This document shows, piece by piece, positions 7,929 to 14,552 of a stretch of DNA of 17,173 nt. Positions within the stretch are counted from its first letter, which is position 1, and every line of letters begins with the position of its first letter. A program made the translations under genes and the position numbers. Source of the stretch: Cyanobacteria bacterium NC_groundwater_1444_Ag_S-0.65um_54_12 (GTDB taxonomy: Bacteria; Cyanobacteriota; Sericytochromatia; S15B-MN24; VGJW01). The stretch spans positions 1 to 17,173 of the forward strand of contig JACQUT010000357.1 of assembly GCA_016267585.1 (NCBI GenBank), read 5' to 3'. The notes below the pieces were generated by a model. The model was not told the origin of the DNA and did no database searches. It saw only the letters and a list, made by a program, of their open reading frames with translations.

Positions 7929-8597
7929 ATGCGACGCGCCTTCCTTACCCTGGGAATGGTCTTGATAATGGCTATGGCCCCCGCTGGCCGTTTGGCGCTG
8001 GCGGTGGAAGATGTGCAATACCTTCCTTATACCTTCGAGCCGATCTGGTTATCACTGTATGACAATCAGACGGAAGCCGCCTTTTTTCCCAGCAAAGGTA
8101 TCAACGGTTACGAAGGCAAAGAATCCCTTCCGGGCGGCTATGTAGATCCGCCGCCAGCCGGTATTCGTGGCTTGCCAATGACCTTTTTTACGAACAATGG
8201 CATGTTTTCGGAAGACTATACGCGTCGGATCTTTGCTCTCATTCGCTTGAAGGTCACGAACCGGGATACTAATCGTTCTTTCAAAGTTTTCAATGCGAGC
8301 GATTTTTTCCTGGAGAGCCTCCGGGGCAGCGTTTATCGCCCGCACCCTTTTACCATCGCCACTACGCGCCGCTTGGCTTATCCCGGTGAGGCCATTTTCT
8401 TGACGCTCGGCTTCGAAGTGCCGCCTGGCGTCTATACGCTAGTCTACAAGGACACGACGCCCACCGGTGGTCAAGTACTGGCGGAAGTCTGGCGTTATGA
8501 TATCAACATCAATCGTGCGCCACTTTACGGGGCGATTGCCGCCTTGGTATTGCTAGGCGCTGCTGTAGCAGCTGTTCTCTTGATTCCCAAAAAGTAA
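7929..8597 (+). CDS. Secreted protein with C-terminal transmembrane anchor, unknown function
   Basis: This 222-residue protein has a typical signal peptide (MRRAFL, then a hydrophobic core and a likely cut after LALA, residue 25). It ends in one transmembrane helix (about 200-218, YGAIAALVLLGAAVAAVLL) followed by PKK, so the middle should lie outside the inner membrane with a tiny cytoplasmic tail. The middle looks like a beta sandwich: strands such as RRIFALIRLKVTNRD, a FKVFNASDFFLES segment, then AYPGEAIFLTLGFEVPPGVYTLVY. This is similar in style to DUF4352/Ig-like accessory domains, though I cannot assign a family. GGAGGAG at 7918-7924 is a strong ribosome site for ATG 7929. It is the third gene of the cassette and runs to within a few bases of a convergent lipoprotein gene. 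Function not known. Confidence 0.8.
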   Translation: MRRAFLTLGMVLIMAMAPAGRLALAVEDVQYLPYTFEPIWLSLYDNQTEAAFFPSKGINGYEGKESLPGGYVDPPPAGIRGLPMTFFTNNGMFSEDYTRRIFALIRLKVTNRDTNRSFKVFNASDFFLESLRGSVYRPHPFTIATTRRLAYPGEAIFLTLGFEVPPGVYTLVYKDTTPTGGQVLAEVWRYDININRAPLYGAIAALVLLGAAVAAVLLIPKK

Positions 8598-8604
8598 GCG
8601 AGCT

Positions 8605-9027
8605 TCATGGTTGGGCAATAGTATAGGTGGTCGCTATATCGGTCAACAGCTCGCCTGCACCGTCGAAAATCTTGTAATGTAATTCAAATGAAGAGGTGGC
8701 CTGCTCCTCGCCCATTTTCAGTTTCCAGCTGCTCTTGAGCGTGAGATCACGGTTTTTGGCCGGCTGCAACATTAGCGGAACACTGGCACGTTCCAGTCTA
8801 AGAGCTGGCACCACTGGCGAAGCATCCTGGATAGCTGTTACCTCTACCGTTCCGCCCCAGGCCCCCAAGCCGCTCACCGTATAGCGAACGCGCGCCGAGA
8901 AATCTTGTTTTCCTACCGTCAGATTCTTGTCGGCAGGAGCTGGCCGGAATTCTACGCTGTCGAATTTGACAGAACCGGTACAACCAACTAACAGAAATGC
9001 CAGAGTCCAGGCAAGCCTTTGCCACAT
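8605..9027 (-). CDS. Small lipoprotein, unknown function
   Basis: With ATG 9027 this is a 140-residue lipoprotein (lipobox LLVGC, Cys16). In-frame GTG codons at 9033 and 9030 would add two residues, but GGAGG (minus strand, bases 9041-9037) is nine bases from the ATG and too close to the GTGs. After the anchor there is a single predicted beta-sandwich domain: FDSVEFRPAP, FSARVRYTVSGLGAWGG, TLKSSWKLKMG and SSFELHYKIFD, ending in TTYTIAQP. The alternation of polar and hydrophobic residues suggests an Ig/FixG-like accessory fold; no family is recognised. It converges with the membrane-anchored protein gene with only seven bases between the stops. It shares a 105-base upstream gap with the SLH gene, where I see no convincing promoter. 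Confidence 0.7.
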   Translation of the reverse strand: MWQRLAWTLAFLLVGCTGSVKFDSVEFRPAPADKNLTVGKQDFSARVRYTVSGLGAWGGTVEVTAIQDASPVVPALRLERASVPLMLQPAKNRDLTLKSSWKLKMGEEQATSSFELHYKIFDGAGELLTDIATTYTIAQP

Positions 9028-9132
9028 CACCACATGCCTCCTTCCTCTACGCTGTACCCCTGCTCATAGGAAGACTAACGCTTCGGAAAAGTAAGTTAGG
9101 AGTCATGGGTAGCCGGGTAAGAGCAGGTAGTC

Positions 9133-10713
9133 ATGCGATCAGTTCTGATGCACGCTTTTATTGCCTGCTGTTTGGTATTGGTGGGTGGGCCAGCAGCGCA
9201 GGCTGATGAGAGCAAGGTGTTCCCCGATGTGCCATCAGACCATTGGGCGGCACCGGCAGTGGAAGATGTGGCAGTCAAACATCGCCTCATGCCGATATTC
9301 AAAGATGGAACTTTTCGGGGTGAAGTCACGTTCAATCGCCTGGAGTTTGCCAAGACCTTATCAGCCTTCATCTTGGAGCTAGAAACCATGAGCGGCGTGT
9401 CGCTAGCGGACAGTTCGTTCAGTTTCTATGCGTTCGAAGATCTCGAAGAACAATCAGAAAGAGCCATAGTCGAGCCAATAGCCAACCAATACAATCTGTA
9501 CGACGGGATCCCTGGTATAGAAGCACATCGCTTCGAACCACGCCGTCCAGTCAACCGTTACGAGATGGCAGCGATCTTCGACAAGCTGATGCGTCTAGTC
9601 GAGAAAAAGCGGCTCATCACGGCTCCCAGCGCACGGGCTCTCAACAATCCGTTTAATGACGTGAACCCGGTCGATTATGCTTACCGGGCGGTACTCAATA
9701 CTGTTTTGCGTTATCAGATTCTTTCCGGATTTCCGGATGCTACTTTTCGCGGAAGATTGGAAATCAGTCGCTATCAATTTGCCGCCACGGCAGCACAAGC
9801 CTTTGCGTTAATTCGCGAGCAGGTTTCCGGTATAGTGCGCCAGCGCTTGCCCAAAGGTTCACTGGAAGGCACTCGCTTCTCGAAGTTTCACGGTGACGAT
9901 CCCTCACTGTTATCGTTGGGCGCTCTCTGGACTTTTAACATGGCTGGTGTAACGCCGCTGCTGCAGCGGGGGCCAGGCCAGTATGGTGGTTTAGGCGCCG
10001 CCACGTTTTCTTGGAAGAACGTTTCGTACCCGGCCATCAGCGAGTTCAAACAATATCGCGACTGGACCTATCCCCAGAGCCGCTATTTCGAGGTAGAAAT
10101 CACTGCTTGGCCCATGTTGCCGGTTTCTGGATTCACCCTTCCACTGGTAGGGGGGCGAGATCTCGGTTTTTTAGCCCTGGGAGCAGTCAGGATGGGGATC
10201 AATGATCGCAATGCCGAACCATTTCACATCCAACCCTACTGGGGCGGGGTCGTGATGCCGGATCTAGCAGTCGGGATCGGCAATGGCGCGGGAGATTTCC
10301 AAGCCGGTCTAGGTGTGGGACCGCTGGCAGGCATCTTGCTCTACCACCGACTGATAGATCCGTTGTCCTACTCGCTGGGTCTGGAACTCGGTCCGATCGG
10401 TTATGTCGGATTCCGTCGCAGTAGCGGGAATTTTGCCTCACAAGCTTTCAATGCCACCCAAACAACACTTACCAGTACACCGACCGCGCTGGAAGCCAAA
10501 GGGCCAGGTTCGCAAGATGTCTTTCCGCTATTGGGCCGACCTTATCTGCGGTTGAGTATTGGTCTGCAGCAATTCTCGCGTCCCGATAGTGCTCTTCATC
10601 TGGAAATAAGTGCTATGGCCTTGCCAGGTGGATTGCACGACGATCCACCCTCCTTGACCAAGAATCTGGCCACGCTGGCAGCCGGTATAAGCATTGGTAG
10701 CAGCTGGAAATAA
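9133..10713 (+). CDS. S-layer-homology (SLH) domain outer-envelope protein with long beta-rich C-terminus
   Basis: This 526-residue protein has a signal peptide (cut likely after AAQA, residue 24). Three SLH-type repeats follow at about 29-82 (FPDVPSDHWAAPAVEDV, then a Phe-x-x-Glu-Val-Thr-Phe-Asn-Arg-Leu-Glu-Phe-Ala-Lys core), 99-157 (ending VNRYEMAAIFDKLMRLV) and 173-226 (FNDVNPVDYAYRAV with FPDATFRGRLEISRYQFA). SLH domains bind pyruvylated wall polysaccharide. The remaining 290 or so residues are Gly-rich with alternating hydrophobic strands (FEVEITAWPML, YLRLSIGLQQF, LHLEISAMAL) and could be a beta barrel. The SLH-plus-barrel layout is like cyanobacterial SLH porins, but the typical OprB sequence is not evident and the terminus is Trp-Lys rather than an aromatic. 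It probably links outer membrane and peptidoglycan. AGCAGG at 9123-9128 is a modest ribosome site. Confidence 0.85.
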   Translation: MRSVLMHAFIACCLVLVGGPAAQADESKVFPDVPSDHWAAPAVEDVAVKHRLMPIFKDGTFRGEVTFNRLEFAKTLSAFILELETMSGVSLADSSFSFYAFEDLEEQSERAIVEPIANQYNLYDGIPGIEAHRFEPRRPVNRYEMAAIFDKLMRLVEKKRLITAPSARALNNPFNDVNPVDYAYRAVLNTVLRYQILSGFPDATFRGRLEISRYQFAATAAQAFALIREQVSGIVRQRLPKGSLEGTRFSKFHGDDPSLLSLGALWTFNMAGVTPLLQRGPGQYGGLGAATFSWKNVSYPAISEFKQYRDWTYPQSRYFEVEITAWPMLPVSGFTLPLVGGRDLGFLALGAVRMGINDRNAEPFHIQPYWGGVVMPDLAVGIGNGAGDFQAGLGVGPLAGILLYHRLIDPLSYSLGLELGPIGYVGFRRSSGNFASQAFNATQTTLTSTPTALEAKGPGSQDVFPLLGRPYLRLSIGLQQFSRPDSALHLEISAMALPGGLHDDPPSLTKNLATLAAGISIGSSWK

Positions 10714-10715
10714 CA

Positions 10716-10733
10716 GTAACTGTGAGCAGTTAC
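10716..10733. terminator. Hairpin between convergent SLH and GMC genes
   Basis: GTAACTG (10716-10722), loop TGAG and CAGTTAC (10727-10733) form a perfect seven-base-pair stem in the 43-base gap between two convergent genes. The stem is AT-rich and lacks a T-run on either strand, so intrinsic termination would be weak, but the position suits a bidirectional end signal. Confidence 0.35.
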
Positions 10734-10756
10734 CAAATACCCAGCGGATCGGCAGG

Positions 10757-12313
10757 TTAGCTTTTAGATCGGTCGCGTAATAGCTGCCGAGCAAAGTGGG
10801 TAGCGATACTGGCAACGGTAATTTGCGGATTCAGGCCAATAGCGGTAGGAAACACCGAAGCATCTGCTATGTAAAGGTTCTCGAGATCGTGAGCTTTGCC
10901 CCGCGAATCCACTACGGTGCGACGCGGATCTTCTCCCATGCGGCACGTGCCCATTTGATGAGCCGAGAGCAGGCTAGTTTTGGCCGGTGCCAAAGAGAGC
11001 TGCTGGATAACGGACAGGTCAGCCTTTTTAGTTATTACCGGTGTAGCGCTATGCGGAATATGAACAACTCTGGCACCGGCCTGCAAATATAATTCTGCCA
11101 GCATGCGGTAGCCTTGCCGGATCTTGGCAGCATCACGCGAGTCAAGCGCATAATCAACCACTGGTATACCGGATGGGTCGAGCCAGATGCGTCCCGGCTC
11201 CTCGTCACGAATTTGTACGAAAGCTGCTGCAAAATGGTTGAAATGCGCCATTTGCTCGTGCAGGTCTTTGCCCCAGCGTGGCAGAAAGCTAGCAGAGAGC
11301 GAAGGGCCAGCAAAAATTGACTCTAGCAAGAAACCGCCGAAACCATTGACCGGGCGCAAGTAATCATCAAGATAACTAACTTGAGGAATACCTTGATAGG
11401 CTTTCACTACTTCATCGCCCATATCCGCTAAAACGGGAGCAGTGGGATGACAATAGAGATTTTTGCCGACCTGTCCGCTCGAATTCGCGATAGCATTTGC
11501 CAGGAGCAGGGCTGGTGTGGATATGGCACCGCCACAAACTACGAAGAGCTTGGCCTTGACTGACAGTGGAAATTGCTGACGAGTCTGGCGATGGCGAATG
11601 AATCCACTCGCCATCTTGAGGTACTTGCCTTCCTGGTGTAGTAACTCGATTTGCGTTTCTGGATAAAGTCGGGCGCCAAAAGAAAGAGCGCGCGGCACAT
11701 AGGTGATGTGCATGTTTTGCTTACGATCGTAAGAGCAACCCACGACACAGAATCCGCTTTGTAAGCAGCCGGTGCGATTATGTCGGAAAAGCTTGCCTGA
11801 TAAGTTCAGCGCTTTGGCGCCCCGCAGCATTACTTGCGCATTGGCATTGATCTCGGGCGTAACTATTTCTTGAACGTTGAGAATAAAGTTGACCTTGGCT
11901 ACGCTAGGAGCTAGCTCGCGTTCTGATATGCCAACTACGCCATGTTGTTTGGCCCACTCCTCGAGCAGCCAGGCTGGCGGATCGAAGCAGATAGCATTGT
12001 TCACTACCGTAGTACCGCCGACGCAATGGGCGTGCAAAACTACCATACCGCCATCTTTGGTAGTGCGCGAAGCAGCATCCTCGAAGAGGAGGGGTATCAT
12101 GTCCCGCTCGCGTTGGTTCATTTGTTTGCGTGTCACATAGGGTCCTTTTTCCAGCAAGGCTACCTGCATGCCGCCTTCAGCCAGTTCAGCGGCCATGACG
12201 GCTCCACCGGCTCCGGAACCGATCACGCAGACATCGGTCTCTAGCTGTACCGCACCGCTGGGTGAGCTGAAAGTGTTCGGGTGGTCGATAGCAGTGAATG
12301 GCAAAGTAGTCAT
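10757..12313 (-). CDS. GMC-family FAD dehydrogenase large subunit with putative iron-sulfur motif
   Basis: With ATG 12313 the protein has 518 residues. It starts with the FAD-binding VCVIGSGAGGAV (Gly32, Gly34, Gly37) and the ribose-binding Glu55. It then shows the GMC segment CVGGTTVVNNAICF and, near the end, SAHQMGTCRMG (His452) and the Asn495 motif GLNPQ, the usual His/Asn pair of the active site. Between them is a Cys-x5-Cys-x3-Cys motif (Cys183, Cys189, Cys193; GCLQSGFCVVGC). This has the spacing of the 3Fe-4S ligands described in FAD-dependent glucose dehydrogenase, and is also like the Cys-rich loop of long-chain alcohol oxidases. It oxidises an alcohol or sugar and passes electrons to a membrane acceptor; the substrate is unknown. 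No signal peptide is present. The previous gene's stop overlaps the ATG by one base (TGATG on the minus strand), so the pair is probably exported as a complex on the partner's Tat signal. Confidence 0.9.
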   Translation of the reverse strand: MTTLPFTAIDHPNTFSSPSGAVQLETDVCVIGSGAGGAVMAAELAEGGMQVALLEKGPYVTRKQMNQRERDMIPLLFEDAASRTTKDGGMVVLHAHCVGGTTVVNNAICFDPPAWLLEEWAKQHGVVGISERELAPSVAKVNFILNVQEIVTPEINANAQVMLRGAKALNLSGKLFRHNRTGCLQSGFCVVGCSYDRKQNMHITYVPRALSFGARLYPETQIELLHQEGKYLKMASGFIRHRQTRQQFPLSVKAKLFVVCGGAISTPALLLANAIANSSGQVGKNLYCHPTAPVLADMGDEVVKAYQGIPQVSYLDDYLRPVNGFGGFLLESIFAGPSLSASFLPRWGKDLHEQMAHFNHFAAAFVQIRDEEPGRIWLDPSGIPVVDYALDSRDAAKIRQGYRMLAELYLQAGARVVHIPHSATPVITKKADLSVIQQLSLAPAKTSLLSAHQMGTCRMGEDPRRTVVDSRGKAHDLENLYIADASVFPTAIGLNPQITVASIATHFARQLLRDRSKS

Positions 12314-12903
12314 CAACGAAAGCTCGCGTAAACATTCGGGTTAAGCAATGGTAGCTCTTGCTGGTTATCCAGGCCATAGCCTACATCGCGCTGCCCGATC
12401 CAAGGTCCAGGGTAGCCGATAGCTTGCCATGAACTGGGATCTGCATAGTAGATCCCCACAGCCAAGCGCCGTAGCCCTTGGAAACCTTGTCTCTGCAAAT
12501 CTAACCATCCCTGTTCCCAGCAACGCAGATAATTATCAGCTCCCGAGGGTGACTGTTCAGTGAAGGGGGTGAGGCTCCCGGCTAGCAGGGGAACTCCTTC
12601 GAATATTGCCAGAAGTTGGTGAAATTGTTCTTGTAAACGGGTATCCAATGATGGCAACAGGTTGGCGAAGGCTTTGGCTACCCCGAGAGCATTACCGGAA
12701 GGAGCGGTCGAGTTGCCAGGCACTATTCGTTCGATCACTCGCTCGAGCGTCAAAAGCTCTGTGGTCGCCAGCGCCGAATTGGCAGTCGTAATAGCGGGTT
12801 TGGCACGGTGGCAGCCCGCTAATGGGAGGGTACCTGATAACAGGTACAAGGTCGCGCTTCCCATGCCTTTTAATATCGTACGACGCGAGAGAGTTTCTGC
12901 CAT
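12313..12903 (-). CDS. Gluconate/glucose dehydrogenase small-subunit-like Tat lipoprotein
   Basis: This 196-residue protein begins with a twin-arginine signal, SRRTILKG (Arg7-Arg8), followed by a hydrophobic core and a lipobox LAGC (Cys31). It should therefore be exported folded by Tat and then lipid-anchored. The rest is helical (LLTLERVIERIVPGNS, QEQFHQLLAIFEG, DNYLRCWEQGWLDL) and matches the gluconate 2-dehydrogenase subunit 3 family, the small partner of GMC flavoproteins in FAD-glucose and fructose dehydrogenases. There it acts as a chaperone and provides the Tat signal. The large subunit starts one base inside its stop codon. The usual third subunit, a multihaem cytochrome c, is not in the window, so the lipid anchor may replace it or the electron acceptor may be elsewhere. 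Only 38 bases separate it from the divergent LON-domain gene, and its own ribosome site is poor. Confidence 0.85.
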   Translation of the reverse strand: MAETLSRRTILKGMGSATLYLLSGTLPLAGCHRAKPAITTANSALATTELLTLERVIERIVPGNSTAPSGNALGVAKAFANLLPSLDTRLQEQFHQLLAIFEGVPLLAGSLTPFTEQSPSGADNYLRCWEQGWLDLQRQGFQGLRRLAVGIYYADPSSWQAIGYPGPWIGQRDVGYGLDNQQELPLLNPNVYASFR

Positions 12904-12941
12904 GTTAATAAGCTACACCCAAAGGAAATCGGAGACCAGTA

Positions 12942-13604
12942 ATGCCTGAGCAGTTGATAGTTCCTTTCTTGCCTTTGGAGGTAGTCTTGTTCCCGGGAAT
13001 GGAATTGTCTCTGCATATCTGCGAGACACGTTATCACTTGATGATCGCTTATTGCCTGGAAAGCTCGCGGCATTTTGCGGTAGGACTAGCTCGGACCAGC
13101 CACCGTGAAGAAGGTATCGAAAGAGCCGCTTCACCTACCGGAACGCTAGCTGAACTCATGGCGGTGACCATTCAACCAGGTGGTAGAATGAGCGTTTCCA
13201 TAAAAGGCGGTGCGCGCTATCGCTTGCTAGATATGTTGCCCACAGAAACCTATGCCAAAGCCAGAATAATGTTGCTGGATCACAACGATCCCGTCGTACC
13301 CACAGATCTGGTACGTGCTCAAGAATTATACCTGGCCTACACCGAGGTGCTGTTGGCGCTTGCAGACATGAAGGTGCCAGATTTACCCAGCGATCCGGTG
13401 GCAGTATCTTATACTATTGCTAACCTGATTCAAACTGACATTATAACTAAACAATCATTACTGGAACTACCGGGTCCGCGTGAACGGATTGCCGAAGAAG
13501 TACGATTACTCGAAAAGGAGATTTGTCGTTTGAAATCGCTGCGCGTGATGCTGGGCGAACGCGCTTACTTTTTCTACCGCGGTCGCAAGTTATCGCTTAA
13601 TTGA
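12942..13604 (+). CDS. Stand-alone LON substrate-binding-domain protein
   Basis: The 220-residue protein is the N-terminal domain of Lon proteases by itself. It begins VPFLPLEVVLFPGMELSLHICETRY, the classic LON opening (PLFPLPLVLFPG-type). It then has a GTLAELMAV strand, a GRMSVSIKGGARYRLLD core and a helical C-terminal half (ELYLAYTEVLLALADM, EEVRLLEKEICRLK). It has no ATPase or Ser-Lys protease part. Such free-standing proteins are common in cyanobacteria and plants. They are thought to bind proteins, but the partner is unknown. GGAG at 12931-12934, seven bases before ATG 12942, supports the start. It is divergent from the dehydrogenase genes and convergent with the Rossmann-domain lipoprotein gene, so probably has its own promoter. 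None is visible in the 38-base gap. Confidence 0.88.
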   Translation: MPEQLIVPFLPLEVVLFPGMELSLHICETRYHLMIAYCLESSRHFAVGLARTSHREEGIERAASPTGTLAELMAVTIQPGGRMSVSIKGGARYRLLDMLPTETYAKARIMLLDHNDPVVPTDLVRAQELYLAYTEVLLALADMKVPDLPSDPVAVSYTIANLIQTDIITKQSLLELPGPRERIAEEVRLLEKEICRLKSLRVMLGERAYFFYRGRKLSLN

Positions 13605-13632
13605 TCAAGATTCCCTCAAAAACGGATCAATT
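13599..13632. terminator. Inverted repeat spanning two convergent stop codons
   Basis: AATTGATC (13599-13606) and GATCAATT (13625-13632) are perfect eight-base inverted arms around an 18-base loop. They span the stop codon of the LON gene (13602-13604) and that of the minus-strand lipoprotein gene (13616-13618). It is weak as a terminator because the arms are AT-rich and no T-run follows, but it is placed to end transcription from both sides. Confidence 0.35.
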
Positions 13633-14542
13633 CCAGCATTAGATTCGCGTTGTCTGAACTTTGCCAGCGCGGACTTTTTTGGCTACGCACCGTTTCATCC
13701 GAGAAACAAGAGGTGTCACTGAGCGCTATGATCTTCCCAGCACCCAGCGGGCTGTATGCTGCCAATACTTGCGAGCCTTTCGACCAGCTCGAGCTGGCCA
13801 CCCGGTAGGAGCGCTCGCCAGATATCGCGAAGGGTTTGGCTGGTGGAACGATGGTGAGATAACCTGCTGAAAAAAAGCGTGCACCGTTAGCTGGCGAAAT
13901 GGCAGGATCGATGAACAAGGGAGAAAGCCATTCGGAGACGCCAGTCGTCGTCAAGTTACGTATCAGCGAGCCTTCGAAGGTAATACCGGCGGGTTGTGAA
14001 AGCAAGTTCAAGGCCTCGCGATCAACGCCAGGGTATCCGCCCCACTCGCCAGCAATTATGAGCGTGCTGCCGCTTCTGCTCATAGCCAGTAACTGTTGCG
14101 CAGCCTCCGCGGTAAAAAAGGCTGGCGAGAGCAGGACAACAACTTCGGCAGGGGGAAGCGCCCCGTGAGCGATCGTGATGATAGCGAGGCCTTTGCTGCT
14201 CAGGTAAGCTTTTAGTCCAGCGGTGGGCTGCGGTAACCAACGTTCATCCCAGACGACCCTGATGGGGCCTGGTGTGGCTGTTAATCGAACCTCGCTGTTG
14301 CCGGCCGGGATTACCTGGGTATGGAAGCCGACCTTTCGTAATTGCAGGGTGTCGTTTGGTAAACCTATGAGTTGCCAAGCGCCACTGGCAGCGGTAATAG
14401 TAGAGTTAGTTTTGGTCGTCACCGTGACGCCAGCTAAAGGTTTACCGGTGGCGTCCAGCACGTGTCCTGATAAGTTGATCATAGTGGGACTGCTACAGCC
14501 CAGATTCAGAGCGGCGGTAGCGCTGATTAGCAAGTAACGCAT
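13616..14542 (-). CDS. Lipoprotein with carboxypeptidase-regulatory-like domain and Rossmann-like domain
   Basis: With ATG 14542 this is a 308-residue lipoprotein (lipobox LNLGC, Cys16). I chose this start because AAGG (minus strand, 14551-14548) lies five bases upstream and the signal peptide then begins normally. An upstream in-frame ATG at 14566 would overlap the preceding gene's stop. Residues about 22-75 are a carboxypeptidase-regulatory-like sandwich: SGHVLDATGKPLAGVTVTTK then SGAWQLIGLPNDTLQLRKVGF. From about 90 on there is an alpha/beta domain with VVVLLSPAFF, STLIIAGEWGG and, near the end, GAGKIIALSDTSCFSD and SSDNANLMLELIRF. These resemble DUF4350/GldG-like glutamine-amidotransferase-fold domains without a visible catalytic Cys. 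It follows the subtilase gene on the same strand by ten bases, so the two are likely one operon and may act together. Confidence 0.78.
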   Translation of the reverse strand: MRYLLISATAALNLGCSSPTMINLSGHVLDATGKPLAGVTVTTKTNSTITAASGAWQLIGLPNDTLQLRKVGFHTQVIPAGNSEVRLTATPGPIRVVWDERWLPQPTAGLKAYLSSKGLAIITIAHGALPPAEVVVLLSPAFFTAEAAQQLLAMSRSGSTLIIAGEWGGYPGVDREALNLLSQPAGITFEGSLIRNLTTTGVSEWLSPLFIDPAISPANGARFFSAGYLTIVPPAKPFAISGERSYRVASSSWSKGSQVLAAYSPLGAGKIIALSDTSCFSDETVRSQKSPRWQSSDNANLMLELIRF

Positions 14543-14552
14543 GGTTACCTTG

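Noticed and set aside
6903..10733. A shared 12-mer, GTAACTGCTCAC, at 6903-6914 and inverted at 10722-10733.
   Set aside because: About a dozen or more 12-base matches are expected by chance between positions of a 17-kb window on both strands, so this is not evidence of a repeat family.
12942..13604. A broken Lon protease gene.
   Set aside because: The protein has a complete LON domain and helical tail with a normal stop, and the following sequence holds no ATPase or protease remnants. Free-standing LON-domain proteins are a known class.
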